64,000 bases of DNA, from positions 16,926-80,925 of the forward strand of contig JAFIFE010000003.1 in the NCBI GenBank assembly GCA_020832185.1, written 5' to 3'. The position numbers and the translations under genes are program-made. The notes beneath the pieces were generated by a model, which worked only from the letters and a program-made list of their open reading frames with translations, did no database searches and had not been told where the DNA came from. The stretch comes from Alkalibacterium sp. (GTDB lineage: Bacteria > Bacillota > Bacilli > Lactobacillales > Carnobacteriaceae_A). Shown in pieces: positions 45,197-54,897 of this stretch (positions are counted from its first letter, which is position 1; the number at the start of each line of letters is the position of its first letter).

Positions 45197-46750
45197 TTAA
45201 ACGTATGGGTATTCTATAAGTTCCATATCGTTCTCATCAATCGTTACTGCAGTAAAGGCATCTGCATTATGGAACATTCGCTTGCACTCTTCACTTAAAC
45301 GGATCAGTTTAAGCTTCTTGCCGCGCTCTTCATAGCGTTTAGTCAGTGAACTGATTGCTTCGACAGCTGAATAATCCGATACTTTTGCATATTTCAGATC
45401 CAATACGACTTCATCAGGATCCTGGTCAATATCAAAAATATCTCTAAAGTTCAGTACAGACCCGAAGAAAATCGTTCCATTGATTTTATAAGTTTTTTCC
45501 TGTTCGCCCGTTTTTTCAACGTTTGCATAAATCACTTTCCCTTTTTCCCAGGCGAAGATTAATGCAGATACGATCACACCGACAATAACAGCGGTAGCTA
45601 AGTCAGCGAAAATGGTAATGATAGATACAACAACAATAACTAAAATGTCTTGAGCAGGGACTTTGCCTTTGTAACGCAGGCTTTCCCATTTGAATGTGCC
45701 CACTACGACCATAAACATAACCCCAACTAATCCTGCTAAAGGAATGGCGTTGATGAAGGCCGAACCGAACATAATGAAAAACATTAATGAAGAGGCTGCA
45801 ACTAGTCCTGAAATACGGCTGCGACCGCCGGATTTAATGTTGATGATCGATTGTCCGATCATAGCGTCTCCACCCATTCCGCCAAAGAATCCATTGACTA
45901 AATTAGCCATTCCCTGAGCAACGATTTCTTTGTTTGTACGTCCGCGGGTATTGGTCATTTCGTCAATAACCTGTAAGGTCAATACAGCCTCAGCTAAACC
46001 AACTAAACCACCAATTATGGCGTAAGGGAATATGATGCTAAGGGTCTCAAGGTTGATTGGAACTATTGGAATATGGAATCCAGGCAGGCCTCCACTGATT
46101 TCCATCCCAGCGAAATCCTGTACATTCTGTAAATGGAATCCGTAACGACCAAGTACGACAGCGATGATTGTCATAACTATGATCGCTATTAAACTAGATG
46201 GAACAGCCTTGGTATATTTAGGTACAATGTGAATAATCAGCATTGTGAATAGGACAAATCCCAGCATGATAGCGATTTGCGGCCCTGGAAGCCAAGTTGA
46301 TTGTACAACTTCTGATCCATTCACATTGGTAATCTGGTTTGTTTTGAATAAATCCCACTGAGAGAAGAAGATAAGAATGGATAAACCATTCAAGAATCCG
46401 AGCATAACGGGATAGGGAATGATACGGGCATATTTACCAAGCCGCAGGACTCCAATCAGTATCTGGATGAGCCCCATAAGGACTACAGTAGCGAATAAAT
46501 ACTCGAGACCGTGAGTCGCTATCAATGAAGCAAAGACGACGGATATGGCAGCTGTTGATGAACTGATCATTCCAGGTCGACCTGTAAAGATGGCAGCTAC
46601 AAATCCCATCATGACCGCTGTCTGCAGACTTAGTATCGGGCTGACTCCAGCGACGAATGCAAAAGCGATTGATTCTGGAATCAATGCAAGGGCAACGGTT
46701 AAGCCTGAAAGAAAATCATCTTTCAGTAATTTTTTGTTATCTTTCAGCAA
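45197..46750 (-). CDS. SulP-family anion transporter with STAS domain (start disrupted)
   Basis: At least 517 residues: a 10-14 helix SulP core (GLTVALALIPESIAFAFVAGV, GGMGGDAMIGQSIINIKSGG) and a C-terminal STAS domain from ~415 (INGTIFFGSVLNFRDIF, DLKYAKVSDYSAVEAI). The family carries sulfate, bicarbonate or similar anions; the subgroup cannot be fixed. The only in-frame start is TTG 46750, without a ribosome-binding site. A perfect AAGGAGG and ATG at 46797 lie in a different frame, separated by an A7 run. One extra A would join MQFIDKKNLSPFHLKQ to the transporter, so a frameshift or slippage is suspected. Confidence 0.82.
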   Translation of the reverse strand: MLKDNKKLLKDDFLSGLTVALALIPESIAFAFVAGVSPILSLQTAVMMGFVAAIFTGRPGMISSSTAAISVVFASLIATHGLEYLFATVVLMGLIQILIGVLRLGKYARIIPYPVMLGFLNGLSILIFFSQWDLFKTNQITNVNGSEVVQSTWLPGPQIAIMLGFVLFTMLIIHIVPKYTKAVPSSLIAIIVMTIIAVVLGRYGFHLQNVQDFAGMEISGGLPGFHIPIVPINLETLSIIFPYAIIGGLVGLAEAVLTLQVIDEMTNTRGRTNKEIVAQGMANLVNGFFGGMGGDAMIGQSIINIKSGGRSRISGLVAASSLMFFIMFGSAFINAIPLAGLVGVMFMVVVGTFKWESLRYKGKVPAQDILVIVVVSIITIFADLATAVIVGVIVSALIFAWEKGKVIYANVEKTGEQEKTYKINGTIFFGSVLNFRDIFDIDQDPDEVVLDLKYAKVSDYSAVEAISSLTKRYEERGKKLKLIRLSEECKRMFHNADAFTAVTIDENDMELIEYPYV

Positions 46751-47052
46751 CTGTTTCAGGTGAAACGGGCTGAGGTTTTTTTATCTATAAATTGCATGGG
46801 TTTCCTCCTTTTTTTCTATGCCTTGTTTTTTACAAAGCTCACAATTAAATAGTCTACCATAATATAAGGGATTTACCTATATTAAATGTGACAGTAATGG
46901 GTTTTTTTGAAAATAACGCTTACAAAACTTAACGATTTTAGTCCTCTTTATTTTAATGTTCGGATTTGAACAATGGCATTTTCTCTGAAACACAATAAAA
47001 ACTAGACAAGAAAACTCCTGTCTAGTTTCTTCATTAATATTATGCTCAGATT
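46751..47052. other. Region between sulP and proA
   Basis: About 300 bases. It holds the apparent true start and Shine-Dalgarno site of sulP (46797-46809), a degenerate cre-like sequence at 46914-46927 (12 of 14 consensus positions, uncertain), and the terminator of proBA. No gene is seen. Confidence 0.45.
46996..47029 (-). terminator. Terminator of the proBA operon
   Basis: AAACTAGACA and TGTCTAGTTT arms around an 11-nt loop; leftward it ends in TTTTATTG. Confidence 0.82.
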
Positions 47053-48297
47053 CTAACGTATCTGACCTTCGCCAAAAATAATATACTTTGATGACGTTAA
47101 TTCGGGTAAACCCATCGGTCCACGAGCATGGAGCTTCTGTGTGCTGATTCCTATTTCTGCACCAAAGCCGAATTCGAAGCCATCGGTGAACCGAGTAGAA
47201 GCATTGACATAGACAGCAGCTGAATCCACTTCTCGGTGGAAACGCTGACCGGCAAAGTAATCAGTCGTGACGATAGCTTCGGAGTGACCGGTACTGTATT
47301 GATTGATATGCTCAAGAGCCTCATCCAGTGACGAGACGACTTTGACAGCTAGTATATAATCCAGAAATTCTATTTCCCAGTCTGCTTCAGTCGCAGCTAC
47401 AGATTCTTTTAATATCTTCCCGGCTTTTTCATCTGCACGCAGTTCAACGTTCCATTCAGATAGTGCTTGTTCAATGACCGGTAGAAATTCTTCGGCTACA
47501 TCCTTATGAATTAACAGCGTTTCTGCTGCGTTACAGACAGACGGGCGATCGGTTTTGGCATTGACGATGATGTCTTTCGCCATGTCCAGCTGTGCTGTCT
47601 GATCAATGTACACGTGGCAGTTGCCTGTACCCGTTTCAATCAATGGGACAGTGGCATTTTCGACCACTGCTTTGATCAGATTAGCGCCTCCTCTAGGAAT
47701 AAGAACATCCAGGTAACGATTCAGCTGCATCATTTTTGTCGCTGTTTCCCGTGAGGTATCTTCGAGTAATTGGATCGCATCACTTGGAAGGGGGCTTTTC
47801 TCTAGAGCGCCTCTTAGACTTTTTACAATGGCTTTGTTGGAATGGAGGGCTTCTTTACCTCCACGCAAAATAACAACATTGCCTGATTTGAAGCATAGTC
47901 CAGCAGCATCGGATGTCACATTAGGACGCGCTTCGTAGATAATCCCGATCACACCTAGTGGAACGGACTGTTTGCCGATTTTCAGGCCAGCTTCGTTCGT
48001 CCACATGCTGTCGACTAAACCGATTGGGTCCGGTAACGCAGCAATGTCCTTTAAGCCTTGCGCCATAGCTTCAATACGTTCAGAGGTTAGGGTCAAACGG
48101 TCAAGCAGGGAGTCACTGATCCCGGAATCCTTTGCCTGCTGTGTATCTTTTTTATTTTCTTCAATGATGGTGTCGACTGACTCAATCAGTCCCTCAGCCA
48201 TTAATTCCAGGGCAGTGTTTTTCTCTTTAGTTGATGCCTGGGCGAGCTGTCTCTCCGCTTTTTTGGCTTTTTGACCTAGTTCGATTAAGGTGTTCAT
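47053..48297 (-). CDS. proA: Glutamate-5-semialdehyde dehydrogenase (gamma-glutamyl phosphate reductase)
   Basis: A 414-residue NADPH-dependent enzyme of the aldehyde dehydrogenase superfamily, second step of proline synthesis. The catalytic Cys is in [14 protein letters not shown], with [21 protein letters not shown] and [25 protein letters not shown] further along. It overlaps proB by four bases (ATGA). Confidence 0.96.
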   Translation of the reverse strand: MNTLIELGQKAKKAERQLAQASTKEKNTALELMAEGLIESVDTIIEENKKDTQQAKDSGISDSLLDRLTLTSERIEAMAQGLKDIAALPDPIGLVDSMWTNEAGLKIGKQSVPLGVIGIIYEARPNVTSDAAGLCFKSGNVVILRGGKEALHSNKAIVKSLRGALEKSPLPSDAIQLLEDTSRETATKMMQLNRYLDVLIPRGGANLIKAVVENATVPLIETGTGNCHVYIDQTAQLDMAKDIIVNAKTDRPSVCNAAETLLIHKDVAEEFLPVIEQALSEWNVELRADEKAGKILKESVAATEADWEIEFLDYILAVKVVSSLDEALEHINQYSTGHSEAIVTTDYFAGQRFHREVDSAAVYVNASTRFTDGFEFGFGAEIGISTQKLHARGPMGLPELTSSKYIIFGEGQIR

Positions 48298-49142
48298 TCA
48301 GAGTCATCCTTTCGGTTATTATTTGACTGATCTGGGGAGGCGAAGAGGGTGCCGATTTTCTCGCCGGCTAAAATACGGAACAGAATAGAGAGGTCTTCCC
48401 CACTCGCCAGGATCATGTGCTTTTTAGATTCAAGTACAATTTGTGCGGCATTCAGTTTAGTAATCATTCCACCTGTTCCAAACTTGGTAGAGGAGTCCTG
48501 CGCGAGTGCCAGAACGTCTTCAGTGATTTCAGTAATGGTGTCGAATCGTGTCGCATCTGAGTGCTTCATCGGATTTTTATCGTAGAAGCCGTCTATATCA
48601 GACAGCATGACGAGCAAATCAGCATCCGTCAGTTCTAATACGATTGCAGATAAGGTATCGTTGTCTCCAAAACGAGTCAGATGATCCAGTTCTTCAACAG
48701 AGACGGTATCATTCTCGTTAACAATCGGTATCACATGTTTGATCAGGAGCTGTTCAAACGTATTGACCGTGTTTTGTCTTGAGACAGGATAATCCGTGAC
48801 GTCTTTCGTCAGCAGGACCTGACCGATTTGATGGCCGTAATGATAGAAAAACTGACTGTAGAGACTCATCAGTTCAGTTTGTCCAATAGAAGCGATGGCC
48901 TGCTGTTCAGGAATAGTGACGGGACGTCTAGTCAGACTCATACGGGCTAAGCCTACTCCAATGGCTCCCGAAGACACAAGAATGACTTCTTTTCCCTGAT
49001 TTTTCAAATCGCTAAGAACAAAAGCGAGTTTTTCCATCTGCTGCAGATTGATAGAGCCATTAGGGTACATGATCGTGCTGGTCCCGACCTTAATGACGAT
49101 GCGTTTACTTTTTAAAATTGATTGTCTTATCTGTTCAGTCAT
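48294..49142 (-). CDS. proB: Glutamate 5-kinase, short form without PUA domain
   Basis: A 282-residue amino-acid kinase-fold enzyme that makes gamma-glutamyl phosphate. [40 protein letters not shown] and [28 protein letters not shown] are all present. E. coli-type proteins carry an extra ~100-residue PUA domain, absent here as in many Lactobacillales. ATG 49142 is the more natural start; TTG 49154 is possible. No T-box is seen upstream. Confidence 0.93.
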   Translation of the reverse strand: MTEQIRQSILKSKRIVIKVGTSTIMYPNGSINLQQMEKLAFVLSDLKNQGKEVILVSSGAIGVGLARMSLTRRPVTIPEQQAIASIGQTELMSLYSQFFYHYGHQIGQVLLTKDVTDYPVSRQNTVNTFEQLLIKHVIPIVNENDTVSVEELDHLTRFGDNDTLSAIVLELTDADLLVMLSDIDGFYDKNPMKHSDATRFDTITEITEDVLALAQDSSTKFGTGGMITKLNAAQIVLESKKHMILASGEDLSILFRILAGEKIGTLFASPDQSNNNRKDDSE

Positions 49143-49378
49143 AATGTCATCCAATCCAGTGCATATTTATTTTAATAGGTAACAAGGGTTCTCTAACTTT
49201 TAAATAGTATAACAAGTTATGTTTAGAAAAGCTAGATTCCATAGCAGTCAAATACACATTGAGGCTTTAAATAAGTGTTTTAGCCCCATTTGTTCCGTTT
49301 AAGCCTGAAAGGAAACATGAACGGCATCGAGTGGACTGTCGGGTGAGCTTCATTCTCTTTTCCTTCCCCTATAGGACA

Positions 49379-49418
49379 TCAAAAAATGCGACACAGGCTT
49401 CTATCAGCTGTGTCGCAT
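49379..49418 (-). terminator. Terminator of the GntR-ABC-secreted protein operon
   Basis: ATGCGACACAG and CTGTGTCGCAT, an 11-bp perfect stem; leftward it continues in T6. Confidence 0.88.
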
Positions 49419-49433
49419 GATCAAGGGGGGAGA

Positions 49434-50657
49434 TTAGTTTAACAAGTAATCGAGAGAGTATTCGTATACGACCAGCTCGGCTTGTGAGGTGTCCAGGTTT
49501 GTTTCTACTCCAATATAGCCTGAAAAGACAGTATCAAATGAGTCAAGGTCGATCACTTGAAAGAGGGGACGACTCATATCCTCGACATAGTCTTCTTCAA
49601 AAGCATAAATGCGTCCATTTATTAACTGTAATCCCTGGTTGAACGTATAATCATAGTAATGCACCTGAACTCGTCCGATGGTTGGGGTCACCATTGAAGC
49701 TGTTCCTTGCTCAGTCAATGAGTCATCCTCAAAATTCCATTCACTCCAGACGATATCATCTTCCAGGTCATTTCCCACTAGAATGGTTTCCGCCTCAGTC
49801 AGGACGACTGTTTCGCCTTCCTCGAATGAGGGGACTTCTTTAAGTTCTTCAGTTACTGTGTCGTACACGTAGTAACCTGATGTGGTGTGATTCAATACAT
49901 AATCGTATTCATCTGTTTCTCCGGGTTCAAGCGTTCGGAAGGATAGATATCGTCCAGTTTTGGATTGAGAATCAGACAACTGGATCGTAGGCGATCCCAG
50001 TGTATGTTTAGAATTAATAACAGGTGCGATTTCATCCTGAGGGTTTTCTAAATCATACGAATAAATCAGCCAGTTATTAGTTGAATCCTCATCGAGGGCC
50101 TGAGTGACGAGTGTCAATGAAGGATAATCAAGGTAAGCAGCGATGACACTTTGATAAGACCCGCCTGTCAAATGAACTTCTTGAGCTGTTTCTTCATTTG
50201 TCTCCTTGTCCAGGAGAGAGATCGTAAGTGAATTATCATTAAACTGTCTCCAGTTCACATCTGAATGCATGCCTGTGTAAAGAAGGTACTCATCTGTTTC
50301 AGTGTAGTGATCAGTCTGTCTTGATTTTCCTCTCATAAACGAACGGTAGTCCTCTGTATAGCGATTCATTCTGGGTGTGAAGTTAAAATCAACTTTTTGA
50401 AGAATAGAAAGATCATCGAAATAATGCATCTCACCATTTCTGTATTCAAACGTCGTATTGTAATTGTTCCTGTAACTATCATACCCATGGACATTGCCCA
50501 GAAAGTATAACAAGTCTAATTCTTCTGCCTGACCTTCTTCAGTCACCAGTTCGACCTTGGGCCTGACTGACTCAGCTTGCGCTTGATAAAAAGTAAAGCC
50601 GACTAGTGTCAGGAGACAGATCGTCAAAATACTGAAGAGTTTGGAATATTTAGTCAT
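49434..50657 (-). CDS. Secreted protein of unknown function in an ABC operon
   Basis: A 407-residue protein with an N-terminal signal peptide (SILTICLLTLVGFTFYQAQA, probable cleavage after AQA). The mature part is acidic, rich in Tyr, Thr and beta-strand-like segments spaced as in a propeller or repeat fold. I recognise no family. It is the last gene of a leftward operon with a GntR regulator, an ABC ATPase and a permease, so it probably works with that transporter at the cell surface. AAAGGAAC precedes ATG 50657. There is no lipobox and no wall-anchor motif. Confidence 0.75.
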   Translation of the reverse strand: MTKYSKLFSILTICLLTLVGFTFYQAQAESVRPKVELVTEEGQAEELDLLYFLGNVHGYDSYRNNYNTTFEYRNGEMHYFDDLSILQKVDFNFTPRMNRYTEDYRSFMRGKSRQTDHYTETDEYLLYTGMHSDVNWRQFNDNSLTISLLDKETNEETAQEVHLTGGSYQSVIAAYLDYPSLTLVTQALDEDSTNNWLIYSYDLENPQDEIAPVINSKHTLGSPTIQLSDSQSKTGRYLSFRTLEPGETDEYDYVLNHTTSGYYVYDTVTEELKEVPSFEEGETVVLTEAETILVGNDLEDDIVWSEWNFEDDSLTEQGTASMVTPTIGRVQVHYYDYTFNQGLQLINGRIYAFEEDYVEDMSRPLFQVIDLDSFDTVFSGYIGVETNLDTSQAELVVYEYSLDYLLN

Positions 50658-50671
50658 TTATCTGTTCCTTT

Positions 50672-51520
50672 CTATATTGTGATTTTCTTGGTCAGTAAAT
50701 GGCGGCTGACCAGGATAGAAGTGATTGCGATCAGTGTTAAAATGAACGTCAAGATCAAAATGATTTCAGAGTCATATAATATATACTGATTTTGAAAAAT
50801 ATCTGAAATAAGCATCGGGAACAAGCTTATAGCTAAAGCCGCTGCACCATAAACAATGCCCATGAAAATGCCTTTAATGGAATAACTGCGTTCCATCAGA
50901 ATGAGTGTAAACAGGACGATGATAAAAACCAGACCGATTCCGTTCACACCTAAAAAATACATCGGTTCAACTGGAATGATGTAAATGAAGAGCGGGTTCA
51001 TTTGTATGGCTTGTAAGGCATTGACGTTAGCAAACCATTCGCCGGGTACGATAGCTGATACAATCTGGAATCCGATAAATAAGGATACAATCTGAGTGGT
51101 AATCAAGCTGAAGATACCTAAGTAAATGACGATCAGCTTCGAAAAGTAAAGATGCATACGCGGTACGGGCAACATCAGGAGACGGTAGGCGAACGTGTTC
51201 TTACCCATCCATTCTCTATACCAGATGAAGACTGCGTAGAAGAGGAATCCGCTGATTCCTATAGCTATAGGACCGGCGATCCACACCGTATCTATGGCAT
51301 TGTAAAACGAAAAGCGGTTGTAATACTCCAGTGCCTGTTGAGATGATGCGGACTGCGTAGACATGTATTCATTCATACGAGAGATATAGCGCATTGGAGT
51401 CACTATGTAGCTAATCAAGTTACTTAAGAAGGTGAGACCGATCAGCACATATAAGAACTTCGATAGCCTATCCAGCTCGAAGGCAGTCAGATTAAGTAAA
51501 GACTTCAGTGATTTTTTCAT
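50672..51520 (-). CDS. ABC-2-type permease
   Basis: A 282-residue protein with six helices and an external loop between the first two (SRMNEYMSTQSASSQQALEYY). It lacks its own ATPase and overlaps the ATPase gene by four bases, making it the permease of the YtrB-like exporter. GGGAGG precedes the ATG. Confidence 0.82.
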   Translation of the reverse strand: MKKSLKSLLNLTAFELDRLSKFLYVLIGLTFLSNLISYIVTPMRYISRMNEYMSTQSASSQQALEYYNRFSFYNAIDTVWIAGPIAIGISGFLFYAVFIWYREWMGKNTFAYRLLMLPVPRMHLYFSKLIVIYLGIFSLITTQIVSLFIGFQIVSAIVPGEWFANVNALQAIQMNPLFIYIIPVEPMYFLGVNGIGLVFIIVLFTLILMERSYSIKGIFMGIVYGAAALAISLFPMLISDIFQNQYILYDSEIILILTFILTLIAITSILVSRHLLTKKITI

Positions 51521-52206
51521 CCGTTGTAAACCTCCCTCATCACGTCGATTACAGATTTGCCTTCTGTTTCACGCATGACTTCTGCATTAAATTCTTTGTA
51601 AATGGTGCCTTCATCTAATAGAATCACTTTATCCAGCAAATGTTCGATATCATTGATTTCATGCGTGGTAATCAAAACGCCGCGATCTTCGACCAGGTAA
51701 CTGCTGAACACTTCAGTAATCTGTTCGCGTGTGAAAATGTCGATACCGGAAAAGGGCTCATCCATCAGAATATAATCGACATCAAGGGCAAGTCCCAGCA
51801 GTAAATTGACTTTAGCCTGGTTTCCTTTAGATAAATCACGCAACTTATCGGACGGGTTTAATCTGAAAAACTTAACAATATCTTTAGCTCGCTTCACATT
51901 CCAGGTGTCGTAATAATCGTTCATGAAGTCCATGCTTTCCTGTACAGTGAAGTGTGGAAGAGAAATGGATGCGTCAGGTATGAATGCGATGTTATTGTAT
52001 AGCTCCGGCACTAGTGGTTTGCCGTCAATCGTGATGCTTCCTTTTTTTATGGGGGTCAGATTCATAATGGCATTCAGTATAGTGGTTTTTCCGACACCAT
52101 TGACACCAACCAGACAGCTGATTTCCCCTTTTTCAATGGTAAAAGAAATCCCGTTCAGTACTTTCTTACGTCCAAACTGTTTTTGCACATTTTTTAATTC
52201 AATCAT
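51517..52206 (-). CDS. ABC transporter ATP-binding protein, YtrB-like
   Basis: A 229-residue ABC ATPase with Walker A GVNGVGKTT, signature LSKGNQAKV, Walker B YILMDEPFSG and the switch His in TTHEINDIE. The operon GntR-ATPase-permease resembles the B. subtilis ytr operon, which responds to wall-active antibiotics. Four-base overlaps on both sides show tight coupling. Confidence 0.88.
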   Translation of the reverse strand: MIELKNVQKQFGRKKVLNGISFTIEKGEISCLVGVNGVGKTTILNAIMNLTPIKKGSITIDGKPLVPELYNNIAFIPDASISLPHFTVQESMDFMNDYYDTWNVKRAKDIVKFFRLNPSDKLRDLSKGNQAKVNLLLGLALDVDYILMDEPFSGIDIFTREQITEVFSSYLVEDRGVLITTHEINDIEHLLDKVILLDEGTIYKEFNAEVMRETEGKSVIDVMREVYNG

Positions 52207-52583
52207 TTAGCAGCCTTCTTTCTGTTGGAAAGTTCTTCTTGGATCAGTGGGAGCAGCTCCTCTAGAGACATGTCGATCGGGTCAATAGCCGAAACAAAGC
52301 GATCAATGGCCTGATTCAGCCATTCTTTTTTCAACTGGTTCAAAACAGCCGGATCTTCGGTTAGTCGACTGGGTTTATTCGGTTCAGTAAATATCAATCG
52401 TTGTTCCTCCATTTCACTATAGGCCCGTTGAACGGTATTAGGATTGATTTTCATCTGATTAGCCATCTGCCTGCGAGAAGGCATTTCAGTACCAGGTCTT
52501 AACTCGCCGGATACGATCAGTTTTTTCAGATGCGTGATGACTTGCAGATATATAGGGTCGCGCTTATTAAAAATCACAGTCAA
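52203..52583 (-). CDS. GntR-family regulator, YtrA subfamily
   Basis: A 126-residue regulator. The N-terminal winged helix covers residues ~8-75 (IYLQVITHLKKLIVSGELRPGTEMPSRRQMANQMKINPNTVQRAYSEMEEQ), and only a short helical tail follows, which is the YtrA architecture without a large effector domain. First gene of the ABC operon. Three copies of a TGTATTA-N6-TAATACA palindrome upstream are its likely operators, one inside the promoter, so autorepression is expected. Confidence 0.88.
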   Translation of the reverse strand: MTVIFNKRDPIYLQVITHLKKLIVSGELRPGTEMPSRRQMANQMKINPNTVQRAYSEMEEQRLIFTEPNKPSRLTEDPAVLNQLKKEWLNQAIDRFVSAIDPIDMSLEELLPLIQEELSNRKKAAK

Positions 52584-52617
52584 TTAAAGATCTCCTTTCA
52601 AGTCGATGTGATCGAAC

Positions 52618-52637
52618 TGTATTAAGTGATTAGTACA
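52618..52637. promoter_or_regulatory. GntR operator copy 1
   Basis: TGTATTA-AGTGAT-TAGTACA, one mismatch from the perfect palindrome, 35 bases upstream of the regulator start. Confidence 0.6.
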
Positions 52638-52664
52638 CGTTAAGCAAAAAAATATATCAGTGAC

Positions 52665-52684
52665 TGTATTAGTCATTTAATACA
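52665..52684. promoter_or_regulatory. GntR operator copy 2
   Basis: TGTATTA-GTCATT-TAATACA, perfect 7-bp arms, centred 47 bp from copy 1. Confidence 0.7.
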
Positions 52685-52748
52685 CCAGGTTTAAAAAAAG
52701 CAGGAGTCCTGCCAGAGTGAGTGGGAATAGTCAGACTTCTGTACAAGG

Positions 52749-52768
52749 TGTATTATATGCTTAATACA
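52749..52768. promoter_or_regulatory. GntR operator copy 3 (within promoter)
   Basis: TGTATTA-TATGCT-TAATACA, perfect arms, centred 84 bp from copy 2 and lying between the -35 and -10 boxes of the operon promoter. Confidence 0.75.
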
Positions 52769-52781
52769 ATTCGCCTGTCAA
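52752..52781 (-). promoter_or_regulatory. Consensus promoter of the GntR-ABC operon
   Basis: On the minus strand TTGACA, an 18-bp spacer and TATAAT, both hexamers perfect. Operator copy 3 overlaps the spacer and the -10 box. The transcript would carry a leader of about 160 bases that includes copies 1 and 2. Confidence 0.85.
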
Positions 52782-52793
52782 CATTATTTTAAA

Positions 52794-52836
52794 ATAAAAA
52801 AAGACCCCCTGAACTGGTCACCCGTTCAGGAAGTCC
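52794..52836 (-). terminator. Terminator of the first MATE gene
   Basis: CCTGAAC and GTTCAGG arms with flanking pairs around a 9-nt loop; leftward it ends in T7. Confidence 0.82.
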
Positions 52837-52848
52837 TGCAGTCATCAA

Positions 52849-54225
52849 TTATTTACTTATACGAGCTAATCTACCGGTTGCAAGTGGTTTTTTGTTTCCA
52901 CCAGTTAACTGACGTTTAAGGGCGTAATACGATCCCAGAAGCGGGAACAAAGCAGCGACCCAAGCTAAGGGGTTAGATAACCCGATTCCTACAAAGCCTA
53001 AAGATATGGATAAGAGTAAAGCTGCTCCGACTCGTGCGAACAATTCGAACAGTCCGGCAATAGTAGGGGCTGTACTTTTTCCAAGGCCTTGAAGCGTATA
53101 ACGGTGAACGATCAGCGAAGCCAGGAAGATATAGAAGGTAGAGTTCGTCAGGAAGTATAAACGAGCCATATCTAATATTTCAGTATTTTCCGGTCCGACA
53201 AACAGCATCGCAATCTGGCGTCCAAATATAACTAGCAGAGCACCGACAATCACACTGTAAGCCATAGTCACTTTTAATATTTTCTGTACGCCTTCCCAGA
53301 CACGGTCCAGATTACCTGCACCGTAGTTTTGAGCAGTGTACGTAGCCATCGTGATTCCAACAGCCATTAGGGGTTTAGTTGCCAGGGAATCAATTTTCTG
53401 AGCAGCTGTTGTTGCAGCCACTGCTTCAGGTCCCAGTGTGTTGAGTGTCATAGAGACAGCAATCATTCCGATAGCAATCAGTGAAGTCTGGAATCCCATC
53501 GGGAAAGCAATAGATGCATGTTCTTTCAGCTGTTTGAATCCAGCAGACCAGTCTTCCTTATGAATTCTAAATAAGGGAACACTCTGTTTAATGTAAACTA
53601 AACCAATCGCACCTGAGACGAACTGTGAAATAACAGTAGCCAGGCCAGCTCCGGCAACACCCATGTCAAAGACTAGGATAAAGACCAAGTCTAAAACAAC
53701 ATTTAATACAGATGAGATAGCCAAAAAGACGAGGGGGGCTTTCGTATTCCCGATCGATCTGAGTAAATTGGATACAAGGTTAAAGAGAACCACACCGCTT
53801 AGGCCGGCGAACATCATCGTTAAATAATCATTAGCGTACTCGATCAGTTCCTGAGGGGTGTTCATGAATTCCAGGATCTGGCGACGGAAAGTCAGAGAAA
53901 CGATGGTCAAAAGTACACTGACAGTCCCGGCAATGATAACACTCGCAGCTAAATTCTCGCGAATGGCTTTCTCGTCTTTTTTACCAAAGCGCTGAGCGGT
54001 AAGTACAGCTAGGCCGGAAGTTAATCCGATGGCTAATCCAAGGACGAGGATATTGATGCTGAGTGTCGAGCCGACTGCGGCGAACGCGTTGACTCCGATA
54101 GTCTGACTGACGATATAAGTATCAGCCATCTGATATAATTGCTGTAATAAATTTCCGAAAATAAGGGGAAGAGTGAAAAGTAATATCAGTCTTAACGGGC
54201 TTCCTTTTGTCATATCTTTGTTCAT
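52849..54225 (-). CDS. MATE-family efflux transporter (copy 1)
   Basis: A 458-residue protein with 12 helices in two MatE repeats (LILLFTLPLIFGNLLQQLYQMADTYIVSQTIG and ASIAFPMGFQTSLIAIGMI). MATE proteins export drugs or metabolites with Na+ or H+; the substrate is unknown. ATG 54225 has GGAGG at 8 nt; an in-frame ATG 63 bases upstream lacks a site. It is a close paralogue of the MATE protein at 57789-59192, and the two flank the ATP-grasp/MurE-like pair in the opposite orientation. Confidence 0.9.
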   Translation of the reverse strand: MNKDMTKGSPLRLILLFTLPLIFGNLLQQLYQMADTYIVSQTIGVNAFAAVGSTLSINILVLGLAIGLTSGLAVLTAQRFGKKDEKAIRENLAASVIIAGTVSVLLTIVSLTFRRQILEFMNTPQELIEYANDYLTMMFAGLSGVVLFNLVSNLLRSIGNTKAPLVFLAISSVLNVVLDLVFILVFDMGVAGAGLATVISQFVSGAIGLVYIKQSVPLFRIHKEDWSAGFKQLKEHASIAFPMGFQTSLIAIGMIAVSMTLNTLGPEAVAATTAAQKIDSLATKPLMAVGITMATYTAQNYGAGNLDRVWEGVQKILKVTMAYSVIVGALLVIFGRQIAMLFVGPENTEILDMARLYFLTNSTFYIFLASLIVHRYTLQGLGKSTAPTIAGLFELFARVGAALLLSISLGFVGIGLSNPLAWVAALFPLLGSYYALKRQLTGGNKKPLATGRLARISK

Positions 54226-54897
54226 GTTGGGTTCCTCCAGTAAAACGGGTCTTAATCGTTTAAAATTCTTTTTAGTCGTTGTTTTCATGAGTTTTCAATT
54301 CAAGAGTATTTTTACAAGTATAGGTACTTATAAAAAATAAGCAAGGCTAAAACACATTTAATTGTGACCAAAATATGAAACACCTTTGCCGTAAAAAAAG
54401 AAGTCGTTTTCATTGCTGAAGGTAAGGTGTTTGCTGGTTTTAAAGGGTTTTTATGAAATTGTAGACAATTTATGAAAAATGAGAAATCGATGTGACCCCT
54501 AGTCTCAAAAGTGTTTAAAAGGCAGGGTAAGATTACGTGAACTAAACAGGTTTTTAACTTTACCAGGAAATAGCCGTCATTTTTTTAGATTAAAAATCAA
54601 TATGGTATAATTAGTAAGTATGGGTGAAAATGACATCAGATGAAGGACGTGTGTCATTCATTCAGTGTGAACACTCAAAAGCGTATTGTGGGCTGTAAAT
54701 AGTCATCTGATACTTGACATTTGAAGCCTATCTAGTATGTTATTTAAAGAAGAATTAGAATGAACGAATAAATAAGCGGTCTGTTAATGATAAAAACAGA
54801 TGAGTTTGTCAGATAGAGACTGTTTAAAAAGCAGCAGGAACCATACCTGATAGTCGAACGACAGTCAGTAAAAGTATAAATGAAAAGAGTGAAATAA
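54226..54897. other. Long divergent intergenic region with inverted repeats
   Basis: About 670 bases between the MATE gene and the ATP-grasp gene. It contains an imperfect inverted repeat (AAACACCTT and AAGGTGTTT, 54378-54432), an extended -10 promoter (TGGTATAAT, 54603-54611), a perfect 9-bp inverted repeat (ATCAGATGA at 54635 and TCATCTGAT at 54703), and a second promoter at 54714. No open frame with a ribosome-binding site is evident. The length and repeats suggest a structured leader or operators. Confidence 0.5.
54714..54741 (+). promoter_or_regulatory. Predicted promoter of the ATP-grasp/MurE-like operon
   Basis: TTGACA at 54714-54719, a 16-bp spacer and TATGTT at 54736-54741. It starts three bases after the 3' arm of a 9-bp inverted repeat. 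Confidence 0.55.

Noticed and set aside
46752..46767. A second parS-like sequence, TGTTTCAGGTGAAACG
   Set aside because: Two mismatches, one breaking the CACGTG core that ParB needs, so at best a weak half-site. It also encodes the N-terminal region of sulP.
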